Shown: positions 56,569 through 64,000 of the stretch, in pieces
How the letters are laid out: each line of letters opens with the position of its first letter
Position numbering within the stretch: position 1 is the stretch's first letter
NCBI RefSeq assembly: GCF_000495435.3
Contig: NZ_AXUN02000183.1
Coordinates: 28,179-92,178 of the forward strand
Reading direction: 5' to 3'
DNA from: Youngiibacter fragilis 232.1
GTDB lineage: Bacteria > Bacillota > Clostridia > Clostridiales > Clostridiaceae
DNA: 64,000 nt
Notes under the pieces: model-generated
Database searches by the model: none
The model's input: only the letters and a program-made list of their open reading frames with translations
Told to the model about the DNA's origin: nothing
Position numbers and translations under genes: made by a program

Positions 56569-57738
56569 TCATGCAGGCTGGTCTTCCGCATTCCTGCTTA
56601 TCCTTGCGAGATAGGCAACAACAGCACATGACACAAGCGAAACTGCGGCAAGCACCCTGAAGAGCACGAACACTCCCGTAGATTCGATTATCTGACCTCC
56701 GAACATGTTGCCTAGGAAATTCCCGAAAACCGTCATTGCTCCAAACACCGTCATCGCCGTCGCCTTCATGTTGGCAGGCACTATGCTGTTCAGATAATGC
56801 ATTGATGAAACCATGTACAAGGCGAAGGAGATACCCTGCACAAGCTGTACAGCCATCACCGTCATGAAGTTATCCAGGGTCGAGACTATGAAGAACCTTC
56901 CTGCATATATGACTCCGGATACCAGGAGCATCCTTAGTGGTCCGTATTTCACTATCAGCCTGTCACCGTTGAAGAAGAAAGGAAGCTCCACCATAGCGAT
57001 CAGGAAGCTCATAAGTCCTACGTGTGACAGGTTTCCTCCTGTAGATATCATGAGCACCGGCAGATAGGAATTGTTGCTTCCAATGGATATGTTGAGCACT
57101 CCAACAGCAACCAGGAAAAAAATCACTCTCCGGTCACCCAGGACCCCGCCTACATCCTCCATTCTAAGCGGAGCATGCGAATTCCCCCTGCCTGACCTGA
57201 TACCTGAAAGGATCAGAACACCCACCAGAGACAGTGCCCCAAACACCCAGAATATCCTGGATACACCTGCCATCGTGACAAATTGCCCCATTGCCAGTGC
57301 ACCTACTGCAAATCCGAAAGAACCCATGAGCCTGAACCTGCCATACTGCATTCCCGGATTATCCTCTGCAAGCTCGTATACCAGTGAATCAAGCACCATT
57401 GCCGCAGGACTCTGGAAAAATACGAATATGAGCATGACTGCGAGTATGGATGCGAAGGTGTAAGCTCTGTTGAAGCCAAGTGCAGCGGCAGTCGCTCCAA
57501 GCAGAAGCACCATGAGTGTCCTCCGCTTGCCAAGCAGCTTGTCTGAGACATACCCCCACATGGGCTGTACCGCAACACCCGTTATTGAAAATACCGCAAG
57601 AATTATTCCTATCCTTCCAAAATCGAGACCCTTCCCCTGAAGATAAACAGCGATGAATGGCAGAAACGCCGCGAGCGAGGCAAAATAGACGATATAGTAT
57701 AATTTCAACCTGTTCTCAAGCTTCCTGTGTTCCATCAT
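56569..57738 (-). CDS. MFS transporter (MFS_1-like, nucleoside/sugar symporter type)
   Basis: 389 residues with about twelve hydrophobic helices. It starts with KLYYIVYFASLAAFLPFIAVYL and has the MFS loop motif GYVSDKLLGKRR between helices 2 and 3, a pattern of the NHS/LacY-like MFS_1 group. Substrate unknown. Monocistronic; AGGGGA before the ATG. Confidence 0.85.
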   Translation of the reverse strand: MMEHRKLENRLKLYYIVYFASLAAFLPFIAVYLQGKGLDFGRIGIILAVFSITGVAVQPMWGYVSDKLLGKRRTLMVLLLGATAAALGFNRAYTFASILAVMLIFVFFQSPAAMVLDSLVYELAEDNPGMQYGRFRLMGSFGFAVGALAMGQFVTMAGVSRIFWVFGALSLVGVLILSGIRSGRGNSHAPLRMEDVGGVLGDRRVIFFLVAVGVLNISIGSNNSYLPVLMISTGGNLSHVGLMSFLIAMVELPFFFNGDRLIVKYGPLRMLLVSGVIYAGRFFIVSTLDNFMTVMAVQLVQGISFALYMVSSMHYLNSIVPANMKATAMTVFGAMTVFGNFLGNMFGGQIIESTGVFVLFRVLAAVSLVSCAVVAYLARISRNAEDQPA

Positions 57739-57823
57739 TTATCCCCTTTGCTACTTCTCTCTACCCTTCCATTATATCCCCAAAATCGTTTTCTTCTCTC
57801 TTTTTTCAATTCCTGAAACAATA

Positions 57824-57851
57824 AAGGCACAGTCCATACGAACCATGCCTT
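57824..57851 (-). terminator. Probable terminator of the amino-acid ABC operon
   Basis: Minus-strand AAGGCA...TGCCTT outer stem with partial inner pairing, followed by TATTGTTT, just downstream of the ATP-binding gene. Confidence 0.55.
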
Positions 57852-57856
57852 AAATC

Positions 57857-58597
57857 CTAATACTTGTCGAGTACCCTCTTAAGGAATTCTCGTGTCCTCT
57901 CATGGGATGGATCATTGAATATCTTTTCAGGATGACCTTCTTCCACGATGACTCCATTGTCCATGAATACCACCCTATCGGCAACCTCCCTGGCAAATCC
58001 CATCTCATGGGTTACCACAAGCATGGTAAGCCCTGATTCTGCGAGCTCCTTCATGACCTTGAGGACCTCTCCTACCATTTCCGGGTCAAGCGCTGAAGTC
58101 GGTTCGTCAAACAGCATGACATCAGGTTCCATGGATAAGGCCCTTGCTATCGCCACCCTTTGCTTCTGTCCGCCTGACAGCTGCCTCGGCTTTGCATTCA
58201 CATATGCATCCATTCCTACCACGGAGAGATACTTCAGGGCGACCTTTTCAGCCTCCTCCTTGCTTCTCTTTAATACCTTCATCTGGCCCACAGTGCAGTT
58301 AGCCAGCACATTGTGGTTGTTGAAGAGATTGAACTGCTGGAACACCATGCCGAGCCTTGTCCTGTACATGTATATGTCATGCTTGTCATCGAGGATGTTC
58401 TCCCCGTTGTATATTATCTCTCCTCCCGAGGGTTCCTCAAGGAGGTTTACGCATCTTAGAAGGGTTGACTTTCCTGAACCTGAAGCTCCTATTATACATA
58501 CGACTTCGCCCTTGTTTACCGAGAAGTCTATGTCCTTCAGCACTTCATTGGCTCCAAAGCTCTTCCTGAGATGCTTTATCTCTATGACTTTAGTCAT
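57857..58597 (-). CDS. Polar amino-acid ABC transporter ATP-binding protein
   Basis: 246 residues. Walker [10 protein letters not shown], signature [15 protein letters not shown], Walker [15 protein letters not shown] and switch His VVTHEMGFA: a GlnQ/HisP-type ATPase. It powers uptake through the permease and binding protein upstream on the same strand. The exact amino acid is unknown. Confidence 0.94.
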   Translation of the reverse strand: MTKVIEIKHLRKSFGANEVLKDIDFSVNKGEVVCIIGASGSGKSTLLRCVNLLEEPSGGEIIYNGENILDDKHDIYMYRTRLGMVFQQFNLFNNHNVLANCTVGQMKVLKRSKEEAEKVALKYLSVVGMDAYVNAKPRQLSGGQKQRVAIARALSMEPDVMLFDEPTSALDPEMVGEVLKVMKELAESGLTMLVVTHEMGFAREVADRVVFMDNGVIVEEGHPEKIFNDPSHERTREFLKRVLDKY

Positions 58598-58611
58598 CTG
58601 GTTATCCTCCC

Positions 58612-59385
58612 TTACTGTCCATGGCTTTTTCTTGCCATATCCTCGGGTCTTTCGACCTGCATCTGGTTACCGCTGAGGTTGAAGTTCTCCGGACCATCCA
58701 TCAGCCTCTCGAGGAACCTAAGTATCCTGGTGACAGAGAAGGTCATGATGAAATAAAGGACGCAGGCGACCGCAAATGACTCAAAGTATCTGAAGTTATT
58801 TCCTGCAACTGACTTCGTCTGGAAGAACAGCTCAGATACGGCAATGACATTAAGGACCGAAGTATCCTTGATGTTAATTACGAACTCATTTCCTGTAGCA
58901 GGCAGTATATTCCTGATGACCTGAGGCAGTACGACATTCATCATCGTCTGCACATGGGTCATTCCAACTGCGCTTGCTGCCTCGAACTGGCCCTTGTCAA
59001 TCGAGACAATGCCACCTCTTACTATCTCGGCCATATAGGCACCGGTATTGATCGAGACTATGAAAATACCCGCTGCAAGCTTGTCCATGTCGATTCCAAA
59101 AGCCTGCGCTGACCCGTAATAGATTACCATGGCCTGGACTATCATCGGGGTTCCCCTGAAAAATTCGATATACCCTGAAAGAAGGCCGTTTGCAACCTTA
59201 AGGATAGCTCGACGCGGTCCCCTTTCCGGGATCGGTATGGTTCTGATTATCCCTATCAGAAGTCCTATCAGGGTGCCAAGTATCGTTCCGATTATTGAAA
59301 TGTACAGAGTTACCCCTGCTCCTCTTAAAAACATGGGGCCGTTAGAGACTATAATTTTTTGCACCCATTCAAGACTCATATCCAT
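58612..59385 (-). CDS. Polar amino-acid ABC transporter permease
   Basis: 257 residues with five or six helices and the HisM/GlnP motifs [18 protein letters not shown] and the EAA loop [22 protein letters not shown] single permease gene implies a homodimeric channel. It lies 14 bases upstream of the ATPase gene. Confidence 0.93.
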   Translation of the reverse strand: MDMSLEWVQKIIVSNGPMFLRGAGVTLYISIIGTILGTLIGLLIGIIRTIPIPERGPRRAILKVANGLLSGYIEFFRGTPMIVQAMVIYYGSAQAFGIDMDKLAAGIFIVSINTGAYMAEIVRGGIVSIDKGQFEAASAVGMTHVQTMMNVVLPQVIRNILPATGNEFVINIKDTSVLNVIAVSELFFQTKSVAGNNFRYFESFAVACVLYFIMTFSVTRILRFLERLMDGPENFNLSGNQMQVERPEDMARKSHGQ

Positions 59386-59441
59386 TCTCCTTATTGCATG
59401 GGAAAACCGACTGGCTCAAAAGCCGTCGGTTTTCATGTTTG

Positions 59442-60260
59442 TTATTGTGCGGCAGGCTGGTTCTTTATTGCAGCATCCATGATGCTTATCCTGTCAGTCT
59501 CTGAGATCTTTGAAAGTATCTCATTGATTTTTGAAGTGAGGTCATATCCCTTCCTTACTCCAACTGCAATTGCCGTATCATCCGCTGATGTTACGAAACC
59601 TTCAGTGAAGTCAATGAATGTGAAGTTCTCATTAGCTGAGCTTGCGCTCACGCCTTCAGGCCTTTCAGATACATACCCGTCTATGATTCCAGATTCGAGG
59701 GCAACCCTCATCGCCGGGAAATCACTCATTGCAGTCTCTTTCTTTACTCCAGGAATCTGGTCAATTACGCTGTAGTGGAAAGTATTCAGCTGAGCGGTGA
59801 CCTTTGCTCCGGTGAAATCCTTGAGTGTCTTGGCATTCTCATATGCTCCACCCTTCTTCACCACCATTATCAGATCCGACTTGTAGTAGTTGTCAGAGAA
59901 ATCTATTGTCTTCTTTCTTTCTTCAGTAGGTGACATTCCCGCAATTATAGCATCTATCTTGTTCGATGTAAGCATCTGGACAAGTCCGTCCCATTCAACC
60001 TTTACTATGACAAGCTCCTTGCCAAGCCCTGCGGCTATCTTCTTAGCGATCTCCACATCGTATCCACCGGCATACTCAGAAGCTCCATCTATCTTTACAG
60101 CCCCGTTTTTGTCATCCATCTGTGTCCAGTTGAAAGGTGCATATCCTGCCTCCATTCCTACCCTGAACTGATTTGAAGTGTCAGTTTTCGAAGCGCATCC
60201 TGCAAGTACAGAAACAGCAAGTACAAGAGTCAAAAGGACTGAACCTAGTTTTCTTCCCAT
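59442..60260 (-). CDS. Amino-acid ABC transporter substrate-binding lipoprotein
   Basis: 272 residues. Lipoprotein signal with lipobox VLAGC, then an SBP_bac_3 domain: GMEAGYAPFNW, GYDVEIAKKIA, AIIAGMSPTEERKKTIDFS, and SGIIDGYVSERPEG. It captures a polar amino acid at the outer membrane face. A short gap with a small hairpin (GCCGTCGG near 59420) separates it from the permease gene. Confidence 0.93.
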   Translation of the reverse strand: MGRKLGSVLLTLVLAVSVLAGCASKTDTSNQFRVGMEAGYAPFNWTQMDDKNGAVKIDGASEYAGGYDVEIAKKIAAGLGKELVIVKVEWDGLVQMLTSNKIDAIIAGMSPTEERKKTIDFSDNYYKSDLIMVVKKGGAYENAKTLKDFTGAKVTAQLNTFHYSVIDQIPGVKKETAMSDFPAMRVALESGIIDGYVSERPEGVSASSANENFTFIDFTEGFVTSADDTAIAVGVRKGYDLTSKINEILSKISETDRISIMDAAIKNQPAAQ

Positions 60261-60684
60261 ATCAACAAATCTCTCCTCTATCTTTACATCGGGTATAAGC
60301 CTTTCCCATGCGAAATACCCGCATTAATGTGTAATTTTAACATTAAAACAGCTTCTTTTCAAGTGCTATTGTATAACTATCAAATTATCTGAAGATTTAT
60401 GCATTTCAACATTACGAGCGCGTGCTTCATGGTTTTCTCTCTTCATTTAAAAGGCACCGGCAATACTGTGCTTTTGGGAGTGAGGCCTTTAAGACGAGTT
60501 TTTATTCCAGATATTTGCTTTCGATGTTTTTCCGGCTTATGGTCAGCAGTCGTAGTGCATTAGACTCATTACCAGAACGTTCAAGCTCCTGTCATGGTAT
60601 CTGTCTTGTCTTTCAGTAAACTCATTGCCGCCTGAATAAAATTACTGTTATGGCAAATTCATGGGAAACTTGATCCTACGGAAA
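60261..60684. other. Intergenic region with the amino-acid ABC promoter
   Basis: Apart from the promoter at 60334-60362 and the start of the rnpB terminator I see no coding or structured signal here; scattered short ORFs lack ribosome binding sites. Confidence 0.5.
60334..60362 (-). promoter_or_regulatory. Promoter of the amino-acid ABC operon
   Basis: Minus-strand TTGAAA (60362-60357), a 17-base spacer and TAAAAT (60339-60334). Confidence 0.6.
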
Positions 60685-60705
60685 GAAAAAAGCCCCAAAG
60701 GGCTT
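60685..60705 (-). terminator. Terminator of rnpB
   Basis: Minus-strand AAGCCC-TTT-GGGGCTT stem followed by TTTTTTC. Confidence 0.85.
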
Positions 60706-60715
60706 GATTCTCAAT

Positions 60716-61062
60716 GGTACGAGTAAGTCTGTAAGCCGAGTTCTGTATTAAACAGTCATCTATCTAGGCCGTATATTTCTATACGGCTCAAGCGGCGCAC
60801 CCGGGGACGGAACGGGCAGCTCCAAAAGTCCCTCTATTCGGCCTTGCTCCAGGTGGGGTTTACATAGCCACAAAGTCGCCAATGTGCTGGTGAGCTCTTA
60901 CCTCGCCTTTCCACCCTTGCCCCGCTTTCGCGTGGCGGTATCTCTCTGTTGCACTTTCCTTAAGGTCACCCTCACTGGGAGTTACCCAGCACCCTGCCCT
61001 ATGGAGCTCGGACTTTCCTCTCCTGACAAATGTCAGCAGCGACTGTCTGGCTTACTCGCTTT
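60716..61062 (-). ncRNA. rnpB: RNase P RNA, bacterial class A-like
   Basis: The minus strand carries the universal RNase P segments: GAGGAAAGTCCGAGCTCC (P4 5' strand), GGGTAACTCCCAGTGAGGG, AAGTGCAACAGAGAG, GGCGAGGTAAGAGCTCACC and the 3' strand near ACTCGGCTTACAGACT. The ends pair as P1 (CGAGTAAG with CTTACTCG). It is the catalytic RNA that matures tRNA 5' ends. Boundaries are set from P1 and may be off by a few bases. Most Clostridia have class A, which fits. Confidence 0.95.
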
Positions 61063-61081
61063 GTCATGATATCAGATAAAA

Positions 61082-61894
61082 TCATTTTTGTCCAGTATAT
61101 ATCGAGTATGGGTCCTTCTCGGTTTCACTGAAGAATATGGGTACATTCTTCTTTGCCGTAATCTCCGTTGAAATCCCCTTCATTATGAGGTTGAATACTG
61201 CCCTTTCAGAGGAGAAATGCCCTGGATCCACTACGCATATGTCCATTTCCTCAAGCTCAAGCACTTCATGGTAGCTTGTATCTCCCGTGAGGATGCAGTC
61301 AGCCCTCATCTCTATCGCCTGTCTGAAAAAGCTCTGACCGCTGCCGTTGATTATCGCTATCCTCTTGAGCTTCTTGTTAAGCCTTCCTGAATACCTTATA
61401 TTGTCCGTACCAAGGATCTCCGCAGTCTTCTTGAGGAAGCCTTCAAGATTAAGGATGCTTCTTACGTATACCAGTCTTCCGATTCCGCTGTCGTAGTCGA
61501 ATTCACACTGCTCCATGATGTCGATTTCCTTGAATCCGAACATCCTTACCAACCTGTCATTCATCCCGTTTTTGACGGAATCCAGATTGGTATGTGCTGA
61601 GTATACGCTTATCCCGTGTTTTATCAGGTCAATCACCTTTTTCCCCTGCACAGTTCCTGTAGTGATGCTGGAAGGTTTGTTGAACATCATCGGGTGATGT
61701 GAAACTATGAGGTTTGCGCCCTTGTCACGGGCCTCCTCTATCACCTTAAGAGTTGTATCCAGTGAAAACAGGATACCCTTAACCTCCGCGGCCTCATCAC
61801 CAACCATGAGGCCCACGTTGTCATAACCTTCCCTGTATAGCACAGGGGCATGGGATTCCACGATTCCTATGACATCTCTGACAGTCAAAGCCAT
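61082..61894 (-). CDS. Nif3-like dinuclear metal centre protein
   Basis: 270 residues of the Nif3/DUF34 family (GTP cyclohydrolase I type 2-like). Metal-ligand segments: VSHHPMMF, YSAHTNLD and the C-terminal DPGHFSSERAV. The shorter clostridial form lacks the inserted PII-like domain. Biochemical role is debated. It overlaps trmK by ten bases, a pairing conserved in Firmicutes. Confidence 0.92.
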   Translation of the reverse strand: MALTVRDVIGIVESHAPVLYREGYDNVGLMVGDEAAEVKGILFSLDTTLKVIEEARDKGANLIVSHHPMMFNKPSSITTGTVQGKKVIDLIKHGISVYSAHTNLDSVKNGMNDRLVRMFGFKEIDIMEQCEFDYDSGIGRLVYVRSILNLEGFLKKTAEILGTDNIRYSGRLNKKLKRIAIINGSGQSFFRQAIEMRADCILTGDTSYHEVLELEEMDICVVDPGHFSSERAVFNLIMKGISTEITAKKNVPIFFSETEKDPYSIYTGQK

Positions 61895-62583
61895 TTCTCA
61901 ATCTCCTTCAACTTGAATATTTTTTGTTCCAGGTCCGTTTTTTTCGTCCTGGCGTTGTCCGAATTCAAATCGAGCTTCAAAATTATGTTTTCTGCCTCCC
62001 TGAGCTTCTCCCTGATGAATCCGGAAAGAAGCGGATGTCCGTGCTTCAGCAGATAAGGGCTTACCTCATATCCAATGGGTGTATCCATTTGTTCGGATAC
62101 ATTGGCCGTGTATCTTGCCATGATATATTCGTAGTATCTCCCATCAACTTCCATAACCAGGTCCTCGGATAATATCTCGTATGGCCCTGTATAAAGGTAT
62201 TCCCTGATAACCTCCGGATTCTGGGCCGGCTGTATGATCAGATAATCCAGATTTCTTACAACATCCATGGAATCCATCAGTATATCCCTGACAAGGTTGC
62301 CTCCCATTCCAGCAATTACTGCACCGTCCACCTCCCTGGGTTTTACGGTTTTAAGTCCACTGCCGATAGCTACCCTTATCCTGTCAGACAATCCCTCATC
62401 GCGGATATTCATCTCAGCTATTTTCAGCGGACCCATCCTTACATCGGAAGCAATTGCCCTTTCAGCCTTTCCAGCCTTGATGACACCTATAGGTACATAG
62501 CCATGGTCCGTTCCCACATCGACCATTGCAGTGCATTTTGGAACCATCTCTATGAGCCTCGCTATTCTTCTGCTTATATCCAT
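61885..62583 (-). CDS. trmK: tRNA (adenine(22)-N1)-methyltransferase
   Basis: 232 residues from the ATG at 62583 with GAGGATA upstream; the longer ORF would overlap the neighbouring gene. SAM-binding motif DVGTDHGYVP, VIAGMGG and QPAQNPEVIREYL are typical of TrmK. It makes m1A22 in some tRNAs of Gram-positive bacteria. Usual partner nif3-like gene follows. Confidence 0.93.
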   Translation of the reverse strand: MDISRRIARLIEMVPKCTAMVDVGTDHGYVPIGVIKAGKAERAIASDVRMGPLKIAEMNIRDEGLSDRIRVAIGSGLKTVKPREVDGAVIAGMGGNLVRDILMDSMDVVRNLDYLIIQPAQNPEVIREYLYTGPYEILSEDLVMEVDGRYYEYIMARYTANVSEQMDTPIGYEVSPYLLKHGHPLLSGFIREKLREAENIILKLDLNSDNARTKKTDLEQKIFKLKEIEKWL

Positions 62584-62615
62584 ATATATCCTCACATTTT
62601 GACTTTGACTATATT

Positions 62616-63503
62616 TTACCACACTAGTACCGGAATTAGCACATTAACCATCAAAACCATTATTGCCAGAGTCATGGCCAATGGAGCATAAAGAAGCCTG
62701 TAATAGTATATGGTGTCGATCTTCTTGTAATACCTGGAGATTACTGCGGCTGCAGCAAGAATAACAGCATTCAGGCCACTGAACCAAATGTGGTTCCGGA
62801 GATATGCTTCTGTCGGCATGAATGATGTGCGCTTACCGCCTGAAAAAACCTCCGGCACGTATGGCGGCAGAAATCCGGCACTCTTTGCAAGAAGGGGCAG
62901 TACAGCAGCCAGAACGAGAACTATGCACACATACCTGAGGAGTTGGCGGAATCGCCTTTCACTCCACGCGTGGTCGAAGCTCTTGTTGTATTCAAGCTTT
63001 TCAACCAGAGGCACGTTCAGGTCGTCCATATGTGCTGAGAATGCCAGGGGGGCTTCCGGTGAGATTCCGAATATTCCAAGGTCTGTCCCAATATAGATGG
63101 AGTTTCTGGAGCTTGTTATGTACATCTTCACGTTCCCGACACCATCCACATAGGATGAGCCGATATAGTATTTGCGTACGATGTATCCCATGAGACCAGT
63201 CTTGCTTATGAGCGTTATCCTTCGCGTGTATCCCCTGATGCTGTTTACGGGTATCACTTCATGGACCAGCCCGAACAAGCCTTCTATATGCAAAGCGTCA
63301 TTTGTCAGCCTGTACTGTAGTGTCCTTACGAGGGTAACAAAATATGCTCCCATGATTACCGATATGAACATCAGCATGGCAAAGACAGTTTTCAGGACTG
63401 GAATCCCGGACATGTTGAACAGAACGGAAAAGAACGCCAGTGCCGCAATAGAGGCAATAAGCATCGAATCTCCCATGCTGCTGCTTTCAGCCTTGTATAC
63501 CAT
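62616..63503 (-). CDS. Membrane protein with bacterial PH-like domain
   Basis: 295 residues: two N-terminal helices, a beta-rich segment (about residues 60-165, with YRLTNDALHIEG and IPVNSIRGYTRR, similar to bacterial PH domains), then three or four C-terminal helices. It resembles PH-domain membrane proteins of Firmicutes of unknown role. GGGAGG upstream. It lies just upstream of trmK and may be cotranscribed. Confidence 0.65.
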   Translation of the reverse strand: MVYKAESSSMGDSMLIASIAALAFFSVLFNMSGIPVLKTVFAMLMFISVIMGAYFVTLVRTLQYRLTNDALHIEGLFGLVHEVIPVNSIRGYTRRITLISKTGLMGYIVRKYYIGSSYVDGVGNVKMYITSSRNSIYIGTDLGIFGISPEAPLAFSAHMDDLNVPLVEKLEYNKSFDHAWSERRFRQLLRYVCIVLVLAAVLPLLAKSAGFLPPYVPEVFSGGKRTSFMPTEAYLRNHIWFSGLNAVILAAAAVISRYYKKIDTIYYYRLLYAPLAMTLAIMVLMVNVLIPVLVW

Positions 63504-63829
63504 GAAATCAGTCCTCCCTTCTACTCACACTGATTGAACAAAATCGCTACGCGATAGTTCCTTAACTCAATTCTATACTTATGCCTCTTGAATTGACAGA
63601 GGCTTTTTTTACGCAAAAAAATAGTAGTTTAATCCCCATTGTTGGTTTATTGTGGAATCACGACAAACTACAAATAACCTAAAGGAGGACAACTACTATT
63701 TGTACGCCTATGTTACCATATTTGGTCAGATTCAACAACATTACCTTTGAAATTTTGTCCTTGCCCCCCAGACCTCCTCCTAAGCGCTTACGAACCATTT
63801 TCACTGCGCTTGATTGAAAGGAGTTACCT
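63504..63829 (+). other. Structured leader region before the integrase
   Basis: It contains, in order: a hairpin with T-run GCCTCT...AGAGGC-TTTTTTT (63583-63610); an 11-bp inverted repeat AAATAGTAGTT/AACTACTATTT (63619-63629 and 63691-63701); AAAGGAGG (63681) before a possible 16-codon TTG ORF (63700); CCTCCT that can mask that site; and a hairpin AAGCGC/GCGCTT (63782-63811) just before the integrase ribosome binding site. Confidence 0.5.
63583..63610 (+). terminator. Terminator-like hairpin upstream of the integrase
   Basis: GCCTCT pairs with AGAGGC across a nine-base loop and is followed by TTTTTTT on the plus strand. No plus-strand gene precedes it, so it may attenuate the integrase transcript or insulate the element. 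Confidence 0.65.
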
Positions 63830-64000
63830 ATGGACAAGATCACGATAGAAAACTATGTATCTCAACTGGACCATTACCTGGAGCTCAGAGACCTGACAAG
63901 CAATACCAGGAAAAGCTACCAGTCTTTCCTCAGGTCCTATCTTGAATGGCTGGACTTTATGGGAATCAACCCTGTCGAAGCCTCCTACAATGACATTCGG
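63830..64000 (+). CDS. Tyrosine recombinase/integrase (partial, N-terminal SAM-like domain)
   Basis: ATG at 63830 with AAAGGAG upstream; 57 codons reach the right edge. The sequence (NYVSQLDHYLELRDLTSNTRKSY, FLRSYLEWLDFMGI) is the core-binding SAM-like domain of XerC/XerD-type phage integrases. The catalytic domain is outside the window. It probably belongs to a mobile element that enters here. Confidence 0.8.
   Translation, partial: MDKITIENYVSQLDHYLELRDLTSNTRKSYQSFLRSYLEWLDFMGINPVEASYNDIR

Noticed and set aside
60261..60684. Small genes between the amino-acid ABC operon and rnpB
   Set aside because: The short ORFs have no ribosome binding sites and no coding pattern.
60884..61069. Plus-strand ORF over the RNase P RNA
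   Set aside because: It lies entirely within rnpB, whose conserved segments explain the sequence.

Overview
The window looks like the chromosome of a low-to-moderate GC Gram-positive anaerobe of the class Clostridia. The evidence is strong AGGAGG-type ribosome binding sites, frequent TTG and GTG starts, a T-box riboswitch, a split glycine decarboxylase (gcvPA/gcvPB), type-2 galT, a HutP-family protein and ferredoxin-type 2-oxoacid oxidoreductase genes. The genus is not determined. Almost everything is ordinary chromosomal content; the only mobile-type DNA is an integrase that begins at the right edge.

Layout. 0-7 kb (minus strand): a pseudouridine-kinase-like gene cut by the left edge, a zinc-ribbon membrane protein, a ZIP metal transporter with yebC, and an operon hflX - nucleotidyltransferase - yigZ in which HflX carries an N-terminal JAMM-like domain. 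7-10.7 kb (plus): hpt, a class A penicillin-binding protein and ogt. 10.7-13.3 kb (minus): a LUD-domain protein and a full-length transketolase homologue that has lost nearly all catalytic and cofactor-binding residues. 13.4-15.5 kb (plus): yaaA and a DUF1576 membrane protein. 15.5-24 kb: hemW-lepA, rpsT with a structured leader, two alpha/beta hydrolases, holA, a ComEC channel without the usual C-terminal hydrolase domain, and a sigma factor. 24.3-30.1 kb (minus): a TrpXYZ-type ABC transporter, a permuted NlpC/P60-like protein, an M23 peptidase, a HutP-family protein and a DUF1622 protein.

30.2-41.8 kb is one galactose locus on the minus strand: mglB-mglA-mglC (uptake), a LacI-type regulator, galK, galE, galT, galM (Leloir pathway) and a GH42 beta-galactosidase. 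It has a clear promoter with an overlapping LacI-type operator and two strong intercistronic hairpins. 41.8-45 kb holds a TrmH-family methyltransferase, msrA, an unrecognised 43-residue protein with its own ribosome binding site and terminator, and a CAP-domain lipoprotein with a long Ala-Pro repeat.

45-53.6 kb (minus): a tyrosine phenol-lyase/tryptophanase-like PLP enzyme controlled by a T-box whose specifier reads UAC (tyrosine), with a tyrosine-rich upstream ORF, and then the glycine cleavage operon gcvT-gcvH-gcvPA-gcvPB-lpdA-lplA. 54-56.5 kb (plus) holds a two-subunit 2-oxoacid:ferredoxin oxidoreductase. 56.5-63.5 kb (minus) holds an MFS transporter, a polar amino-acid ABC transporter, RNase P RNA, a Nif3-like protein, trmK and a membrane protein. 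The last 0.5 kb holds the start of a tyrosine recombinase behind a structured leader.

Best candidates for something undescribed: the catalytically stripped transketolase, the Tyr T-box plus tyrosine-rich uORF on a lyase gene, and the orphan 43-residue protein. I found no CRISPR array, defence island, tRNA gene or complete mobile element.
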